DNA of 64,000 nt from Maylandia zebra (taxonomy: Eukaryota; Chordata; Actinopteri; Cichliformes; Cichlidae). Position numbers and translations under genes: made by a program. Positions 24,800-36,842 of the stretch are shown piece by piece. Under the pieces are notes generated by a model that worked only from the letters and a program-made list of their open reading frames with translations, ran no database searches and was not told the origin of the DNA. Numbering within the stretch: the first letter of the stretch is position 1; each line of letters opens with the position of its first letter. The DNA is taken from NCBI RefSeq assembly GCF_041146795.1, contig NC_135174.1:20330878-20394877 (forward strand). Reading direction: 5' to 3'.

Positions 24800-25359
24800 G
24801 TATGGGGCTGTCGTTCTCTTTCTCCCTCTCACTCTATCTATAATATATAACTGGTTGTCATTAATATATATTTATATATATATATATTTATTATATTTTT
24901 TAATATGTATAAATCTGACTGCGTGAACCACACGGATCACACACAGAGATCTGAATACGCGCACATGGGTTTCAGTACGCACAAACAGATGGAAACACAC
25001 GCACATTCTCACAAGTCTTCAACAATGGCCCTATATTTTTGCACAGGACACATATATGACACTGACATAAGTTTGTATATTTCGTTTGATTTCTTAATTT
25101 AATAAGTACATACAAAAAGTTAAAAATTCACAACATTAACAGGACAGACAGTGAAGCACTTGCCATTTATGTTTTTTTTCTCCACTCCTGCTCATAACGA
25201 TAATCCCACAAGGACATGTTAATGATTAATGTATTGCCATTAAAGTCTCCTACATAGTGTAACTTCTCGTGTCTGACTCTTACAGGAGGTCACTGAAGGC
25301 AGAAATAGAAATGAGCCCTCTGGTGGACGTACGCTGCTGAACGTTTCATAACAAACATC
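24800..25359. other. Head-to-head intergenic region of ikzf5 and acadsb
   Basis: Holds a short TA-rich tract (24860-24905) and, 34 bases upstream of the acadsb start codon, GCCCTCTGGTGG at 25315-25326, which fits a reversed CTCF core. No gene is seen. The start codons of the two genes are under 1 kb apart in divergent orientation. Confidence 0.5.
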
Positions 25360-28300
25360 ATGGCTATCCCGTTGGTCAGGATTTTCTCAAAGGTTATACA
25401 GAATATTTAGGTCATTATTATTTGCATTTGAAGAGTTTCTGCGCTCATTTGAATATCTTTTCTACGGTATAACCCTTTTTTATCATTGAATTTTGTAACC
25501 TCTCTGGCTCTTGCCTACGTGACGTTTTTAGCTAACTGATGCTAATATTTGCTAAAGCTCAAACTAGTTTCATCCCAAAATAGTTTCAACACTCAATCCT
25601 CAAACAGTGGTCAACCGTGCCCGAGATTACTGCGTAATGCTCAGTCACACTGTGTGTTCATTACTAATTATTTTCTAAGCGATGTTACATATTTCTACTG
25701 CTGTTTGTTTTTCAGTCTTTCAAACAACTCTCTCGTCCATGGGGGGCATGCCAGGCAGGATGGAGGAGCACTTCCTCCAGATCTGTCCCAGATGTGGCTT
25801 CACACCATCCCGCCGAGGTGGTCTCCTCTTTCCCTCCACTTCAGACATACACAGAGGAGGAAGGCATGATGAGGGAAGCAGGTAAGCAGGACCTCTTGTT
25901 TCATGTTGTAGTGCACAGCTGGAGACAGGGTTTCTTAAAACGCTAAATATCTGCATTGCTGCTTGACAGTGAAAAAATATGCACAGGAGCGCATCTTCCC
26001 ACTTGTGTCACAAATGGATGAGAATTCGCAGATGGATAAGGAAGTGATCAAATCCCTCTTTGAACAAGGTGTACGTAACTAATTTAATCGTGAATTAACG
26101 TATATGTCATTAAAAGTACGCCAGTGTGTCATTTTTTTCCCTTCTAGTGACTCATTTGATTTTTGCAGCTCATGGGCATTGAGATCGACCCCGAATATGG
26201 CGGGACTGGCTCCTCGTTTTTCTCCTCTATTCTGGTCATCGAGGAGCTGGCGAAGGTGGATCCCTCTGTGGCTGTACTATGTGACATCCAGAACACTCTG
26301 ATCAACACGCTGTTTGTCAAACTCGGTACCCCAGCTCAGAAAGAGAAGTACCTCAATCGACTGTCAACAGACATGGTAAGCAGCTTGATAATCTGGAAGA
26401 AATAAAAACAGTGTACATCAATTCAATGTTAATGTTGTCAAGTGCAACTGATTAATGTTTTCTGATCATGCTTTCAATTCTGTTTAGTTTTATTTATTTA
26501 TTTAGTGCTCACAGCAGCAGTTGAGTAAAGGAGTGGACATGGTCAGCAACAAGACTATTTAATTGAAGTGTTTAAATGATGCTTAATTGCTACTAAGGGG
26601 CCTAAAGGGTAATATGAAAATATCTCAGACAGTGATTTTACATTTTAATATTGCCAAGTTTATGTGAGCCCTTATAAATTGTGGTCTCAGTTTTCTGTTC
26701 TTAGTTTATACAAGAGAAACCTGGTGTGGTCTTCTGCTGCTCCAGCTCATCTGCTTCAAGAGCACTGAAAGATGCTCTTCTCCAGGACTTGGCCATAACC
26801 AATAGTGATTAATTGCCTTTTATCATGAAATAAGCATGGCCTTCCACTGAATAAGACACCTTCGATATGCATTTATGTGTCCCTTTACTGTCACGAATTC
26901 TGGCTTTTGAGCTTGTACACTGTTGGTCTTTCTCCTCATTAGTCCAAAGATTTGCTATTTGATTCCAAAAATCATCAAAAAAAAGGAAACATTCTTTGTT
27001 TTATCATTCATCATGTGATTTGTGTTCTTTGTACTGGTTTAATCTGCTGTTAAGTCAAAGAGCTTTATTTATATATATACATATATATATGCCGTTCTTT
27101 TTTGGAAACCGTATGTGTAATTTCTCTATATTTGTTCCTTGTTTATTTGTATTTTATATTAGTATTTTTGTATTATTTATACCAGATTGGAAGCTTCTGT
27201 CTCTCTGAAGCAGAGTCGGGAAGCGATGCTTTTGCTCTGAAGACGCGTGCTGAAAAGCACAAGGACTATTATGTAATCAATGGATCCAAGATGTGGATCA
27301 GTAATGCAGAGCATGCTGGTGTTTTCCTGGTAATGGCCAATGTGGATCTCTCTGCTGTGAGTAACTGCTGATGTTTCTATTCTCAGAGTGTGCAGTATTT
27401 CTTTTTGAGCCTAGATTTTTAAGGCCCCTCTCAACAGTCGCTTCTGAGCTTATAAGCTAATAACAATATATTGATTGCGTTTTTTTCTTTATCTTGGAAA
27501 TTACCAAGACATGCTGGATTTTTTTTTATCAAATTCATTTAACAAAAACATCAAGTGAAACTATACTTTATAATACCCACCCTCTATAGGTTCTATTGAT
27601 GCTTTGTGGTGATTAAATGCGTTCCCCTGTGACAGAAAGGTAAATATAAAGTCATCTTTGTTTGGCAGGGATACAGAGGCATCACCTGCTTCATCGTGGA
27701 CCGGGACACCGAGGGGCTAGAAATTGGCAAGAAGGAGAACAAGCTTGGACTGCGGGCCTCCTCCACCTGCCCGCTCAACTTTGACAATGTCAAGGTGCGA
27801 CCATACATCATGTACGTTACCAGAGAAATGCCTGGCAAGTGCGTTAGATAGATTTTTTTTAAACTCTGCTCTCTGTTCTAGGTGCCAGAGAAGAACATTT
27901 TAGGAGAGATCGGTCATGGCTATAAGTATGCCATCGGGATGTTGAATGAGGGTAGGATTGGAATAGCAGCACAGGTAAATTAAAACACAAAATCTGCTCT
28001 GTTAAAATTTCAAATTCAGCAGGGCGGTGTTCTAACTCTGTGTGTGTTTCAGATGCTTGGATTGGCACAGGGTTGCTTTGATCACACTGTTCCTTACACC
28101 AGACAGAGGGTGCAGTTTGGAAAACGTATCTTTGACTTCCAGGTCACGATCCATATTTGGACTTTGGATTTTTTACAACACCTTGTGGTGATAAGGCTTG
28201 GTTCAATAAATTCTGATGCTGCTTTTGGTGCTCCTTATATTCCAGGGGATGCAGCACCAAATTGCCCATGTAGCAACACAGATTGAAGCCGCTCGGCTGT

Positions 28301-29376
28301 TGACGTACAACGCTGCTCGTCTGAAAGAAGCCGGAAGAACTTTCATTAAAGAGGCCTGCATGGCTAAATACTTCAGCGCAGAGGTGAGCTTACTGTTTTT
28401 GTGGTAGTACACTATAGGACAGAATAAGGATATTTTTGGACCTGTTTAGGTATGTTGCCATAACGTTATTTGTGTCATGATTTCATACAACCAATGGTAG
28501 AAGAAGTAAAAGTTGTTGCTGAGACTCTCCTGAAGCCATGGCAGTTTTTAGGTTCTGTTACATCCTATCATTTCTGTGATATCTCTGCTGCTGTCTCAGC
28601 TAGTAATTATTTTTACAAGTTCAACTCAAAAAGTCTTTTTATTTTCTCTGTCTCTTTTTATAATTTACTTTCTTCAGGTTGCCACCCTTACCACATCAAA
28701 GTGCATCGAGTGGATGGGAGGAGTAGGCTTCACTAAAGACTACCCTATTGAAAAATACTACAGAGACTGTAAAATTGGTGAGCCTAACTCGACAAACGTG
28801 CTTGGACTCTGGATCACTCTGCAAATATTGGCTTGTGTTTGTATGCTGTTAGTGAGATTGCTGCTTAAATAAGGTGTACTTAGTGTAACTGTGGCTGGAG
28901 TCCTACTGTGAAAAGAACGAAACTTGTGAGTGCTACAGGAGGGTCAGGTGTAGATGTTCGTGATTGGAGCAGAGTGGGGCGGAGAGAGAAGGCCCGATAG
29001 CAGTGGCTGTAATCGGACTCTGCTGGAATTCTCCAGTCTGACCCCTCAGAGTGCCATTATACCAGCACACAGCCAAGGAAGCTGCCATTTCAAAATGTTA
29101 CTTTTCCTTTCATCACTGCCACTTTGGCTCCCGAGCTCTCTGGCTGGAGCACCGGCAGACCTAGCTCCACGCTAAGCCTCCTTGTCTCCTGCTAGTGAAA
29201 GCGGCGGATGCATGTAGTGTGCAGAGGAGTTTGACAAAATGGACTTTGTTGTGTATGGCAGGAATCTGTGCTAATGCTTTGTTTTCTCTCTTTGTGCAGG
29301 TACCATTTATGAGGGCACGACGAATATCCAGCTGTCCACTATGGCCAAGTTCATTGATAAGGAGTACAATGTTTGA
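25360..29376 (+). CDS. acadsb: Short/branched-chain specific acyl-CoA dehydrogenase, mitochondrial
   Basis: FAD enzyme of the mitochondrial matrix that oxidises 2-methylbutyryl-CoA in isoleucine breakdown, passing electrons to ETF. Eleven exons in phase: 25360-25392, 25716-25881, 25970-26070, 26169-26375, 27186-27356, 27669-27794, 27882-27974, 28053-28142, 28246-28383, 28678-28777, 29300-29376; total 433 residues (human 432). The N-terminus ([20 protein letters not shown]) is basic and hydroxylated with no acidic residues, as expected for a matrix targeting peptide. Then come the helical domain ([13 protein letters not shown]), the FAD-contact strand [23 protein letters not shown], the ACAD signature [10 protein letters not shown], and [10 protein letters not shown] with the catalytic base Glu413. 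ESGSD replaces the more usual GAGSD in the FAD loop. An ATTAAA at 29884 may end the message. Very secure. Confidence 0.95.
26376..27185. other. acadsb intron 4
   Basis: An 810-bp intron with a short TA microsatellite at about 27068-27092 and T-rich sequence before the acceptor at 27185. Nothing else is recognised. Confidence 0.5.
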
Positions 29377-31780
29377 AACTCTATGAGCAAAGCCTAAACG
29401 ATTGTACTCTGCGATGTTACACTCCGCATTTTTCCCCCCAGTGATTATAATGGGATTGATCCAGACCATACTACTATAGATTAGTTCTCGTGCAGCAGCT
29501 CATAGTTACTGGTGTTTTGGTTACGTTTCTTCAGGTTTAGAGATAAAGCTGCTCTGGTTTAATGATGTTTATTTTGCTTTTTGTATTCAGTGAGCTTTCC
29601 ATCGATTCAAATACAATGAGTAACAAACTGTATATCATTTTAAGACCTTTACAACCTTCACCCCACATTTGTTCTAGGATTATTATTAATGTAACAGTAA
29701 CATAAATGATCCATACATTTGCAATGTGGGAGTTAGTTGTTGAAAGCTGATGATTAGGATTATGTTTTGGTGCCTTCGGAAGATTTGCGATTACTGAGAT
29801 CAGTGATGTAAAGGTGTGTGTTCTCTCTGTATGATTCTACATCCTTTTAGGAAGTCATCTGTAAAGAATGATCTGTCAGTACTATTAAATGTGAAGTATG
29901 CTGTAGTGCAGTGTATGGTTGTTTGTATTTGCTGAGGAGTCCAGGTTAATACCAAGTTCTCTCACTAGATGGCAGCATTTTCCCGAGTGACAGCCGCTCA
30001 CAGAAGCGGCAGTCAATTATCATGTCTTTTAACAGCTTGTCACCTCTAATGATATTTTATATCAATTTAATTATGCCGGTGCTTCAGATGAAAAGAGCTC
30101 GCCTTGCATAATTGACTCATTGATAATTTTGTGGGTGTGACTGATTAAATTTGCACAGGCTACATGTGCTGTGCAAAATAAGGTCTATTGTTTGAACAGC
30201 TTTTAAACTTTTAGCCAAGACTTCTTACAAATAATTATGTGGTGATATTTTTTATTACTTTTAAATAATGGAGAGGGAAAAATTAAAACAGACACGGATA
30301 CTATTTGATGATTTTCATTAGTCACACCGTTTCCTAATACAGAAACTTAATGTTTTTGTAGCAGATAATTTTATATTAAAATTTGCTTTTGCTTCTTATT
30401 TCATGTATTTGTATAATACATTTGAAGAGTGAAAGGGACTGAAATGTATTTGCCCTCATAAAAAATTTAGGATTATGTGTGTGTTTCTAAACGATCAGTA
30501 TAATTCTTGACACCACCACTGTATCTGTAACAAAAGCTTTGAATTTAAATATGAATTGAGTGTTATTTACTGCTGGGACTTTGCTGATAGAAGTTAGAAT
30601 CAAACGTGCTAGGCTGCAGTGTAATTGCATACAAACACCTGTTCTTTAAACCTAAATTTCTGTCTTTTTTTAATCACATAAAGATAGAACAGAAAATCAA
30701 GCCTGCATTTACATCACTGATTGAGTGTACTTTGTTTGCCCCTCTGATCCACTCTGACTCGTGGACCCTCCCCCCCTCTCTTTAATGAACATAATCTGAT
30801 GAAAACACAGCTATTTGCTTTTCACTTTGCATCGGCAAAATGCTGCTCAGCTAGCCTCTTTCTCCGCCCCCATCTTTAACACAGCTATGAGACCTCTAAT
30901 TATGCAAGGATTCAAGTAGCTTTTCACAAAACACAGTGTTGTCCTCTAGAGCTGGAGAGCGCTCCACGAGCTAAAAGGACAGGCTGCATATTTGCAGGTT
31001 GAGCAAATTCAATTTGTTTGATTAGTTCTCTGCATTTGCTTCAACTTTGGTTTAAATGGTGCATCTTAAATGTTTTTAGTGTCTCTTTTTTTCTTTGCGT
31101 ATGCCTATACCAAATAGACACGCAAAATGTTGATATCTCTTCCGTTTTTGGAGATATATGCTCTTAGTCTAAATAGAGATCAGAAAAGCAGTGTACTTAT
31201 AAATTCATTTTCTTTCCTGGTCTTTCTTTCGTTCATCATACGCACAAATAAAATGTGACCAAACAGCTCTTATACATGTCTCTTCAGGTACACAATTGAA
31301 ATTTGCTTAATTCAAGTACTAGCACTGTTGTATGTGTGACAGAAACAGGCCTATTGTCATCCTCGCGCATTAGATCACCTGCTGCCCCTGTGGGTTTGTC
31401 TGCTTTGGTACTAAGCTGATGTGAAAAGACTTTATCACGATGGTTAAACATTCAATTTGATGTCTGCCTGTAGCGCTTCCTGGCTAATAAAATTACACCG
31501 AAGTCAATGCGCTCCGGTGCAGGTGAAACGAACAGCTTTCCTGCCGAACACACGCGCGTCAGGACGCAACAGAATAGTGGCACGCCGAAATCGTGCGTCA
31601 TAGTGTTCAGCGTCCGCGTTTAATGACAAAAATCATTAAATGACTAAATATTTAACAATTTTCTGAATCTTTTTGTGCGTTAAGAACAATACTTCGCCAT
31701 TTTGTTATTGTATATCGTAGCTTACATTCGTGCGTAAACCCTATGCGTAATTTGTTTAATAAGGCTAAGTTGCTTGATTT
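29377..31780. other. acadsb 3' UTR and long intergenic region before hmx3
   Basis: No coding exon is seen on either strand. A candidate CTCF site (TCACTAGATGGCAGCA) is at 29962-29977, with a short GC hairpin (GCCGCT/AGCGGC) just after it at about 29993-30010. The stretch 30830-31000 is less A/T-rich and more varied than its surroundings, as conserved developmental enhancers often are, but I cannot measure conservation. An ORF-free AT-rich body makes up the rest. Confidence 0.45.
29962..29977 (+). promoter_or_regulatory. Candidate CTCF site between acadsb and hmx3
   Basis: TCACTAGATGGCAGCA agrees closely with the core CTCF pattern CCAC-TAG-(A/G)(G/T)GGCAG. It lies between a housekeeping gene and a developmental homeobox gene, where a domain boundary is plausible. 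Motif match only. Confidence 0.4.
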
Positions 31781-31784
31781 CGCT

Positions 31785-32285
31785 GGACCATTTAATCAAT
31801 GGACCATTTATTCAATTTACTGACAGGTAATTGTGGCTCGCGCACACCCCTCATAACCCTGATACATTTTCCTCTTTTATCTAATTGGTTGACAAGTGGG
31901 TGCGTACTGCTGAGCCCGAAGCCAAAACTCTCGCGCGGCCTTTTTCTTTGGAGTCCATTCTTGTCAGACCCCCACGCGGTTTCATCTCAAATCCCATTTG
32001 CTATTGTACCTGTCCAATAGCAGCGACCGAGCACGCTTTAACTCGGATGGCATTTTTATTTCATCACTACGGTCGGGAGCAAGTCTGACTCAGTGATCTC
32101 TGCGCTGTCACGCTGATCATTCTCGTGGGGGGGAAGCTGGGCACAGCTTTACGCGACTTTCTGAGTTTTCCCTCCATCTTATGCGAACTATTTTAGCTCG
32201 GACTTTAACGCCAGAGAATCCTTTAGATCTGTTTAATATCTTTTTTCAGCTTTTGATGGTGATCCCTGTCGGACAGTAAACGGTG
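31785..32285 (+). promoter_or_regulatory. hmx3 promoter region and 5' UTR
   Basis: Includes an imperfect 16-bp tandem repeat (GGACCATTTAATCAAT at 31785-31800, then the same with one change at 31801-31816), a CAAGTG core at 31893-31898 (the preferred half-site of HMX/NKX homeodomains), an inverted CCAAT box nearby (ATTGGTT, 31884-31890) and a CCAAT box at about 32013. GC content rises towards the gene. The transcription start is not resolved. Confidence 0.4.
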
Positions 32286-33438
32286 ATGGCAGACTCTGAT
32301 ACTCAAGAGGCTCGCCAACCTGCAAAAGACTCGCCGTTCTCCATAAAGAACCTGCTGAATATTGAAGACAAACCCACGAAGCCAAAAAGCATCCTCAGCT
32401 CGCACAAGGGGGTTTTGGAAGGCAGTTTCTTTTCTCGGCTCGGTGATTTGTCTGTTCCTCGATTTGAGCTGCCAGCACAGAGAATTGGACTATCCGCGCA
32501 ATATCTGGAAAGAGCATCTACCTGGTGGTACCCCTACACGCTTGGAGCACATTTTAGGACTGGAGGTAAATTATTGTTTTGCTTTAGACGAGGGACGTAT
32601 AGTGTTTTAATATTAATTCACGTTCTTCTATCGGGAAAAGCTGTGGTGTATTCAACATCGTGAATGGATACGTAAATATTAATAAAAACGTTTTAAATAC
32701 TTTAAACTCTAAATTAAACTTAATGTATCCCAACAATAAACCAATTACATAAAGGGGAAAATAGAATAGAGGTAGGATAGCTTTCACTGCAGAATTGTTT
32801 GTCGTTGAAGAATAGGTTTTAACAAAATAAAATGTTTTTCAACAGGGTCTGAGAAGGTCAGCTTAAGAGAAGCATCACAGGCACCGGACAGGCGCTCTCC
32901 GGATCTCCAGAAAAGTGATCAAGATGCCAAAGATGAAAGCGCCGACGATGACATCGCCCTGGATGAAAGTGACTCGGAGGAGCCAAAGAAAGAAACAGAC
33001 CAGGAGGACGACTGGAGGAGAAAAAACGACGAGCTGGACTCCGAGAAGAAGCCCTGTCGGAAGAAGAAGACGCGCACCGTGTTTTCCAGAAGTCAGGTCT
33101 TTCAGCTGGAGTCCACTTTCGACATTAAGCGCTACCTGAGCAGCTCAGAGAGGGCAGGCCTAGCCGCGTCTCTGCACTTAACCGAGACACAGGTGAAAAT
33201 CTGGTTCCAGAACCGGAGGAATAAGTGGAAAAGGCAGTTGGCCGCCGAGCTGGAGGCGGCCAACCTGAGCCATGCGGCGGCACAGAGGATTGTGCGGGTT
33301 CCCATACTCTACCACGAGAATGGAGCCCCAGAAACGAGCGGGGGCCCTGCTACAAACTCACCGGGCGGCCAGGCACTCCTGGCTTTCCCCCACCACATGT
33401 ACTATTCTCACCCAGTCCCACTGCTGAGACCCGTTTAA
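32286..33438 (+). CDS. hmx3: H6-family homeobox protein HMX3 (Nkx5.1)
   Basis: Homeodomain transcription factor needed for inner ear, lateral line and hypothalamic/neuronal fates. Two exons, 32286-32565 and 32846-33438, give 290 residues. The N-terminus carries [10 protein letters not shown] (16-25), an eh1-type repressor motif, and the HMX3-typical PRFELPAQR and WWYPYTL. An acidic stretch ([18 protein letters not shown]) precedes the homeodomain, which spans about residues 166-226 with [28 protein letters not shown] and recognition helix [14 protein letters not shown]. After it come [11 protein letters not shown] and [12 protein letters not shown], and the PLLRPV end shared with mammalian HMX3. 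HMX2 would have a shorter, different tail and a KTWFQNRR helix, so HMX3 is clear. The absence of hmx2 alongside suggests the teleost duplicate hmx3b. Confidence 0.93.
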
Positions 33439-33533
33439 CATTTGTGTCATAAAGCATTGTACATTTGTTTTTAAATGAGAGTGATTAACTGAAAAAAAAT
33501 TGTTTTGTATATTTTGTAGATTGAACGGACACA

Positions 33534-33534
<1 letters not shown>

Positions 33535-33602
<68 letters not shown>
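33535..33602. repeat. TTA trinucleotide microsatellite
   Basis: About 22 perfect TTA units, 100 bp after the hmx3 stop and probably transcribed in its 3' UTR. Confidence 0.97.
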
Positions 33603-33955
33603 TGTAATCATGCTTTCTTCTACTAAAGTGTCCTTGAGCAAGACAGGGTCCCTTTTACAGCTCCCACGCGTGTGGGGAACAAAAGTAATGGATTTTCTGG
33701 TTATTTTCTTTTTTCTTTTTAATTATTATGATCCATTTTGGGTGCATATATTTGAACGTATTAAGTTGAACAGGGTTGGCTGTCTATATGTAATTTACAG
33801 AGATTTGTGTCAGTGTTTGAATGTGGAATTAAATATTTTAATATTTTTCAATATTGTGCAATACTGTTGGCTTTAAATTAGGCTGCCAGCCTTTGTCTCC
33901 CATAGGCCTATAGCTCACTTGGTAATAGTCAGGACAATCATGTCATTCTTAAAAG

Positions 33956-33956
<1 letters not shown>

Positions 33957-33986
<30 letters not shown>
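33957..33986. repeat. Poly-C tract
   Basis: Thirty consecutive C residues, followed by ACCACCACC and an A run. A candidate i-motif (or G-quadruplex on the other strand), and prone to sequencing-length error. Confidence 0.95.
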
Positions 33987-34289
33987 ACCACCACCAAAAA
34001 AACAACTGCAGATGATACAGGCATTTGTCTTTTTGACGCAGTGGTTGGCGTAATTTTACAGCCATGAAAAAGCCAAAAAAGCCTCTGTTTTTTGTGTATG
34101 GTTTTCTTCTGATGTTGTTATTGAAATTCTGTATATTATATGGTCTCGCACTCAGTAAAAATTAATTCAAGCAAGAAATGTTTCCTTTTATATAGCCTTG
34201 GTGTGTGCAACACGAATGTTTATTCATGTCATGTCGTTCTTGGTTTCTAACATTTGTGAGGGGTATGTTCTTAAGGGTTCTTAAGCTTC

Positions 34290-34354
34290 CTCTAATGCTG
34301 ATCCGTGTTTTATTTTCGAGCCTATCGAAAATAAAACACGGATCAGCATTAGAG
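34290..34354. repeat. Perfect inverted repeat with 30-bp arms and 5-nt loop
   Basis: The left arm 34290-34319 begins CTCTAATGCTGATCC and the right arm 34325-34354 is its exact reverse complement; the loop is GCCTA. No mismatch is seen over 30 bp. The arms include AATAAA/TTTATT, so a poly(A)-type hexamer appears on both strands. It lies about 850 bp downstream of the hmx3 stop. Nothing outside the arms is symmetrical. Confidence 0.95.
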
Positions 34355-34982
34355 TGGCAACAATATTTATACCGATCACTTAGAAAAATAAACAACTGCA
34401 TTCTAAATAATAGGAACGTTGGATGAACCAAATGTTGGGTTTCTGTGAAGCATTTAGGCCTCAGCGTCAGCTCTTTTCATCATATAATTTTTGCTTTATA
34501 TAATTAAGAAAAAGTATTGCGGAAAACATGTCCTATAATTAGAAGAAGAAAACTGTCACATATCCACACAAATTAGAATGTACTAGCCTAAATTACAAAA
34601 TGAATCTGAAAGATTGAGAGCCGGCCTTCTTAATTTTTCATAAAGTCATCACGTTACTATATGCTTTATTTTATTATTCTTTTTTATTATTTTCCTTATT
34701 GAATAGCGCTTGAGAGCAGCTTAAACTAAAATATACCATTACATGTGCCTCAATATGGTTGATTTATGGTGGTTAATTTATGTGGTAAACTCCTAGTCAA
34801 ACTTCAAAAAGCAAAAGCAAAAAGCCAAAAACAAAAAAATGGACAACAAAAAAAGGCGCATTGTACAGGTGCCTGTTTCAAAATGTGCTCACTTTTCTCT
34901 CAGCTTTTCTGATACCTGTTTATTTAACATATGAGCTATACAACTTCATGATTTTAGAGTAAAACCACAGATAAATGCTTGC
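34355..34982. other. A/T-rich intergenic DNA between hmx3 and bub3
   Basis: No gene is recognised. In particular no HMX2-like homeobox is present between 33438 and 37226 on either strand. Confidence 0.6.
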
Positions 34983-35093
<111 letters not shown>

Positions 35094-35204
35094 TCAGGCC
35101 TATTCATCTTAGAAAGTAGGCTCTAGGAAGAAATACGGCGTAAGACAGAAAAGGGACCCATGTCACGTGTTCTGTATTGAGACAACGGAAATAACCATAG
35201 AAAT

Positions 35205-35412
35205 CAGCTCAGCCAATGAAATCGCAGGCGCGAACTTGAACATTTCTTTCAACCAATCAGCGCCTTGTGGACCGTCGGTAGCGAGCTATCCTCACGCAGC
35301 CACATTGTGTTCTCGTATATTCATATATTTTTATAGTTAACTAAAAAGGTATAATAATCGCTCTTGGCAAATAAACCAACTGATCACGTCCGAACGACAT
35401 CTGACTGAAGCG
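35205..35412 (+). promoter_or_regulatory. bub3 promoter and non-coding first exon
   Basis: Two CCAAT boxes (35213-35217 and 35253-35257), 40 bp apart, flank GGCGCGAA (35227-35234, E2F/CDE-like) followed by CTTGAA (35235-35240, CHR-like). This spacing is typical of cell-cycle genes controlled by NF-Y and DREAM/MuvB. A consensus donor CG|GTAAGT ends an exon at 35412, and the coding part starts after an acceptor at 37225, so a non-coding first exon within roughly 35290-35412 is inferred. Confidence 0.55.
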
Positions 35413-36748
35413 GTAAGTGAAGTGAAACTACTAACATTTGTGCTCGTTGCTTTTGCCCTTTCGAGCTAGCATTAGCTAACACCAGTGGCAAGAGTAGTAG
35501 TGGGCTTGGTGTAATTCCTGGATTTAACTGAACAATGAGTCCAGTCAGTGTGGAACAAAAAGTAATGCGGTTATAAAGTCACAAGTAGCGCAGTCATTCA
35601 ACTGACAGAAAGGCATATAAACATGTATTTTAGTTTATATGGTTGCTAGCTACTATTTGGGGCGGGTATTCTGTCGGTGGGCTGCATTGAAAACAAGCAA
35701 CAAAGCCTTTAACCAACTGCTGTTAGGCTGTGTTTGCGACCAGGGAATTTATGTAGCTTTATAATGTGTATGAAAACGCATGTTTGGTTTTCACTGAAGC
35801 CACTAATAACTTCTAAGTAATAGTAACCCTTTATAAGGGAGTCACTGAAAGACGTGGAAATTCAAAATTTCAAATCTGAAGTGTCATTGGAGCACGTTGT
35901 GTTGCAAATCACAATCAGTATAATGACTTCTCCCCATCTTAGGTAAACATGTTTCCAAAAAGTGTGTCTATAAAATAAAGTACTGGAAAAACTTAGAGAT
36001 TTTAGGGAAACATTTTTATCTTGAATAATACTGGCATTTGTCACAACGATAACAGCAGTCCTGTTCTGTCACAGGCCTTATGATACTTGAAGCTTCTGTA
36101 AGGTGACATAATTTCCAATAAGACATTGTAACTAAATATTTATCATTTTCAGCAACAATTTAAGTTTTTTCGCTGCATGTGTATCCACCTGGATCTAGGG
36201 TTTATATACGGCATGGTACTTAAAAAAAAGTTCCAACTACACAAATGCAAAATAAAAGAGAGAACATAAATATCCAGCCATCTTTGAAGGTGCGCATTAA
36301 CAGTGAAGCCTAAAATGAATCTAAAACGGTGATGCAGAAATTGTAAAAAATGGTATAACTAGTGGTGGTACCACTTATTTTCTCTTACATGTAATTCAGT
36401 CCAAAATAAATTAATCGCATATATTGAAATACTAAGTCAATTTTAGCAGTAACAAGACTCACGGTAAAAAATACATGGATGTATGCTTATAAAATGAACT
36501 AAATATAGCATCTGTGGTTCTGTTTATAGCCTGAAAATGTCAAGTGGAATACATTTGTCACTGAATCACTTTATGTTATTACACAAACTTGTGGCAAGGT
36601 TCAATATACAATTGACATCTGCTGTCCTACGTTTATAATAGTTTTTTATTTTGTTTGTTTTTCATAACACAAGTATGGCTTGCTAGATACATCCGGTGTA
36701 TGTCTAAAATGGACTTGACATCCCTTGTACCAGTTTCAGGTGAACAGG

Positions 36749-36842
<94 letters not shown>

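Noticed and set aside
33079-33438. hmx2 as the identity of the homeobox gene
   Set aside because: The KIWFQNRR helix, the [12 protein letters not shown] segment and PLLRPV end are HMX3-type, not HMX2.
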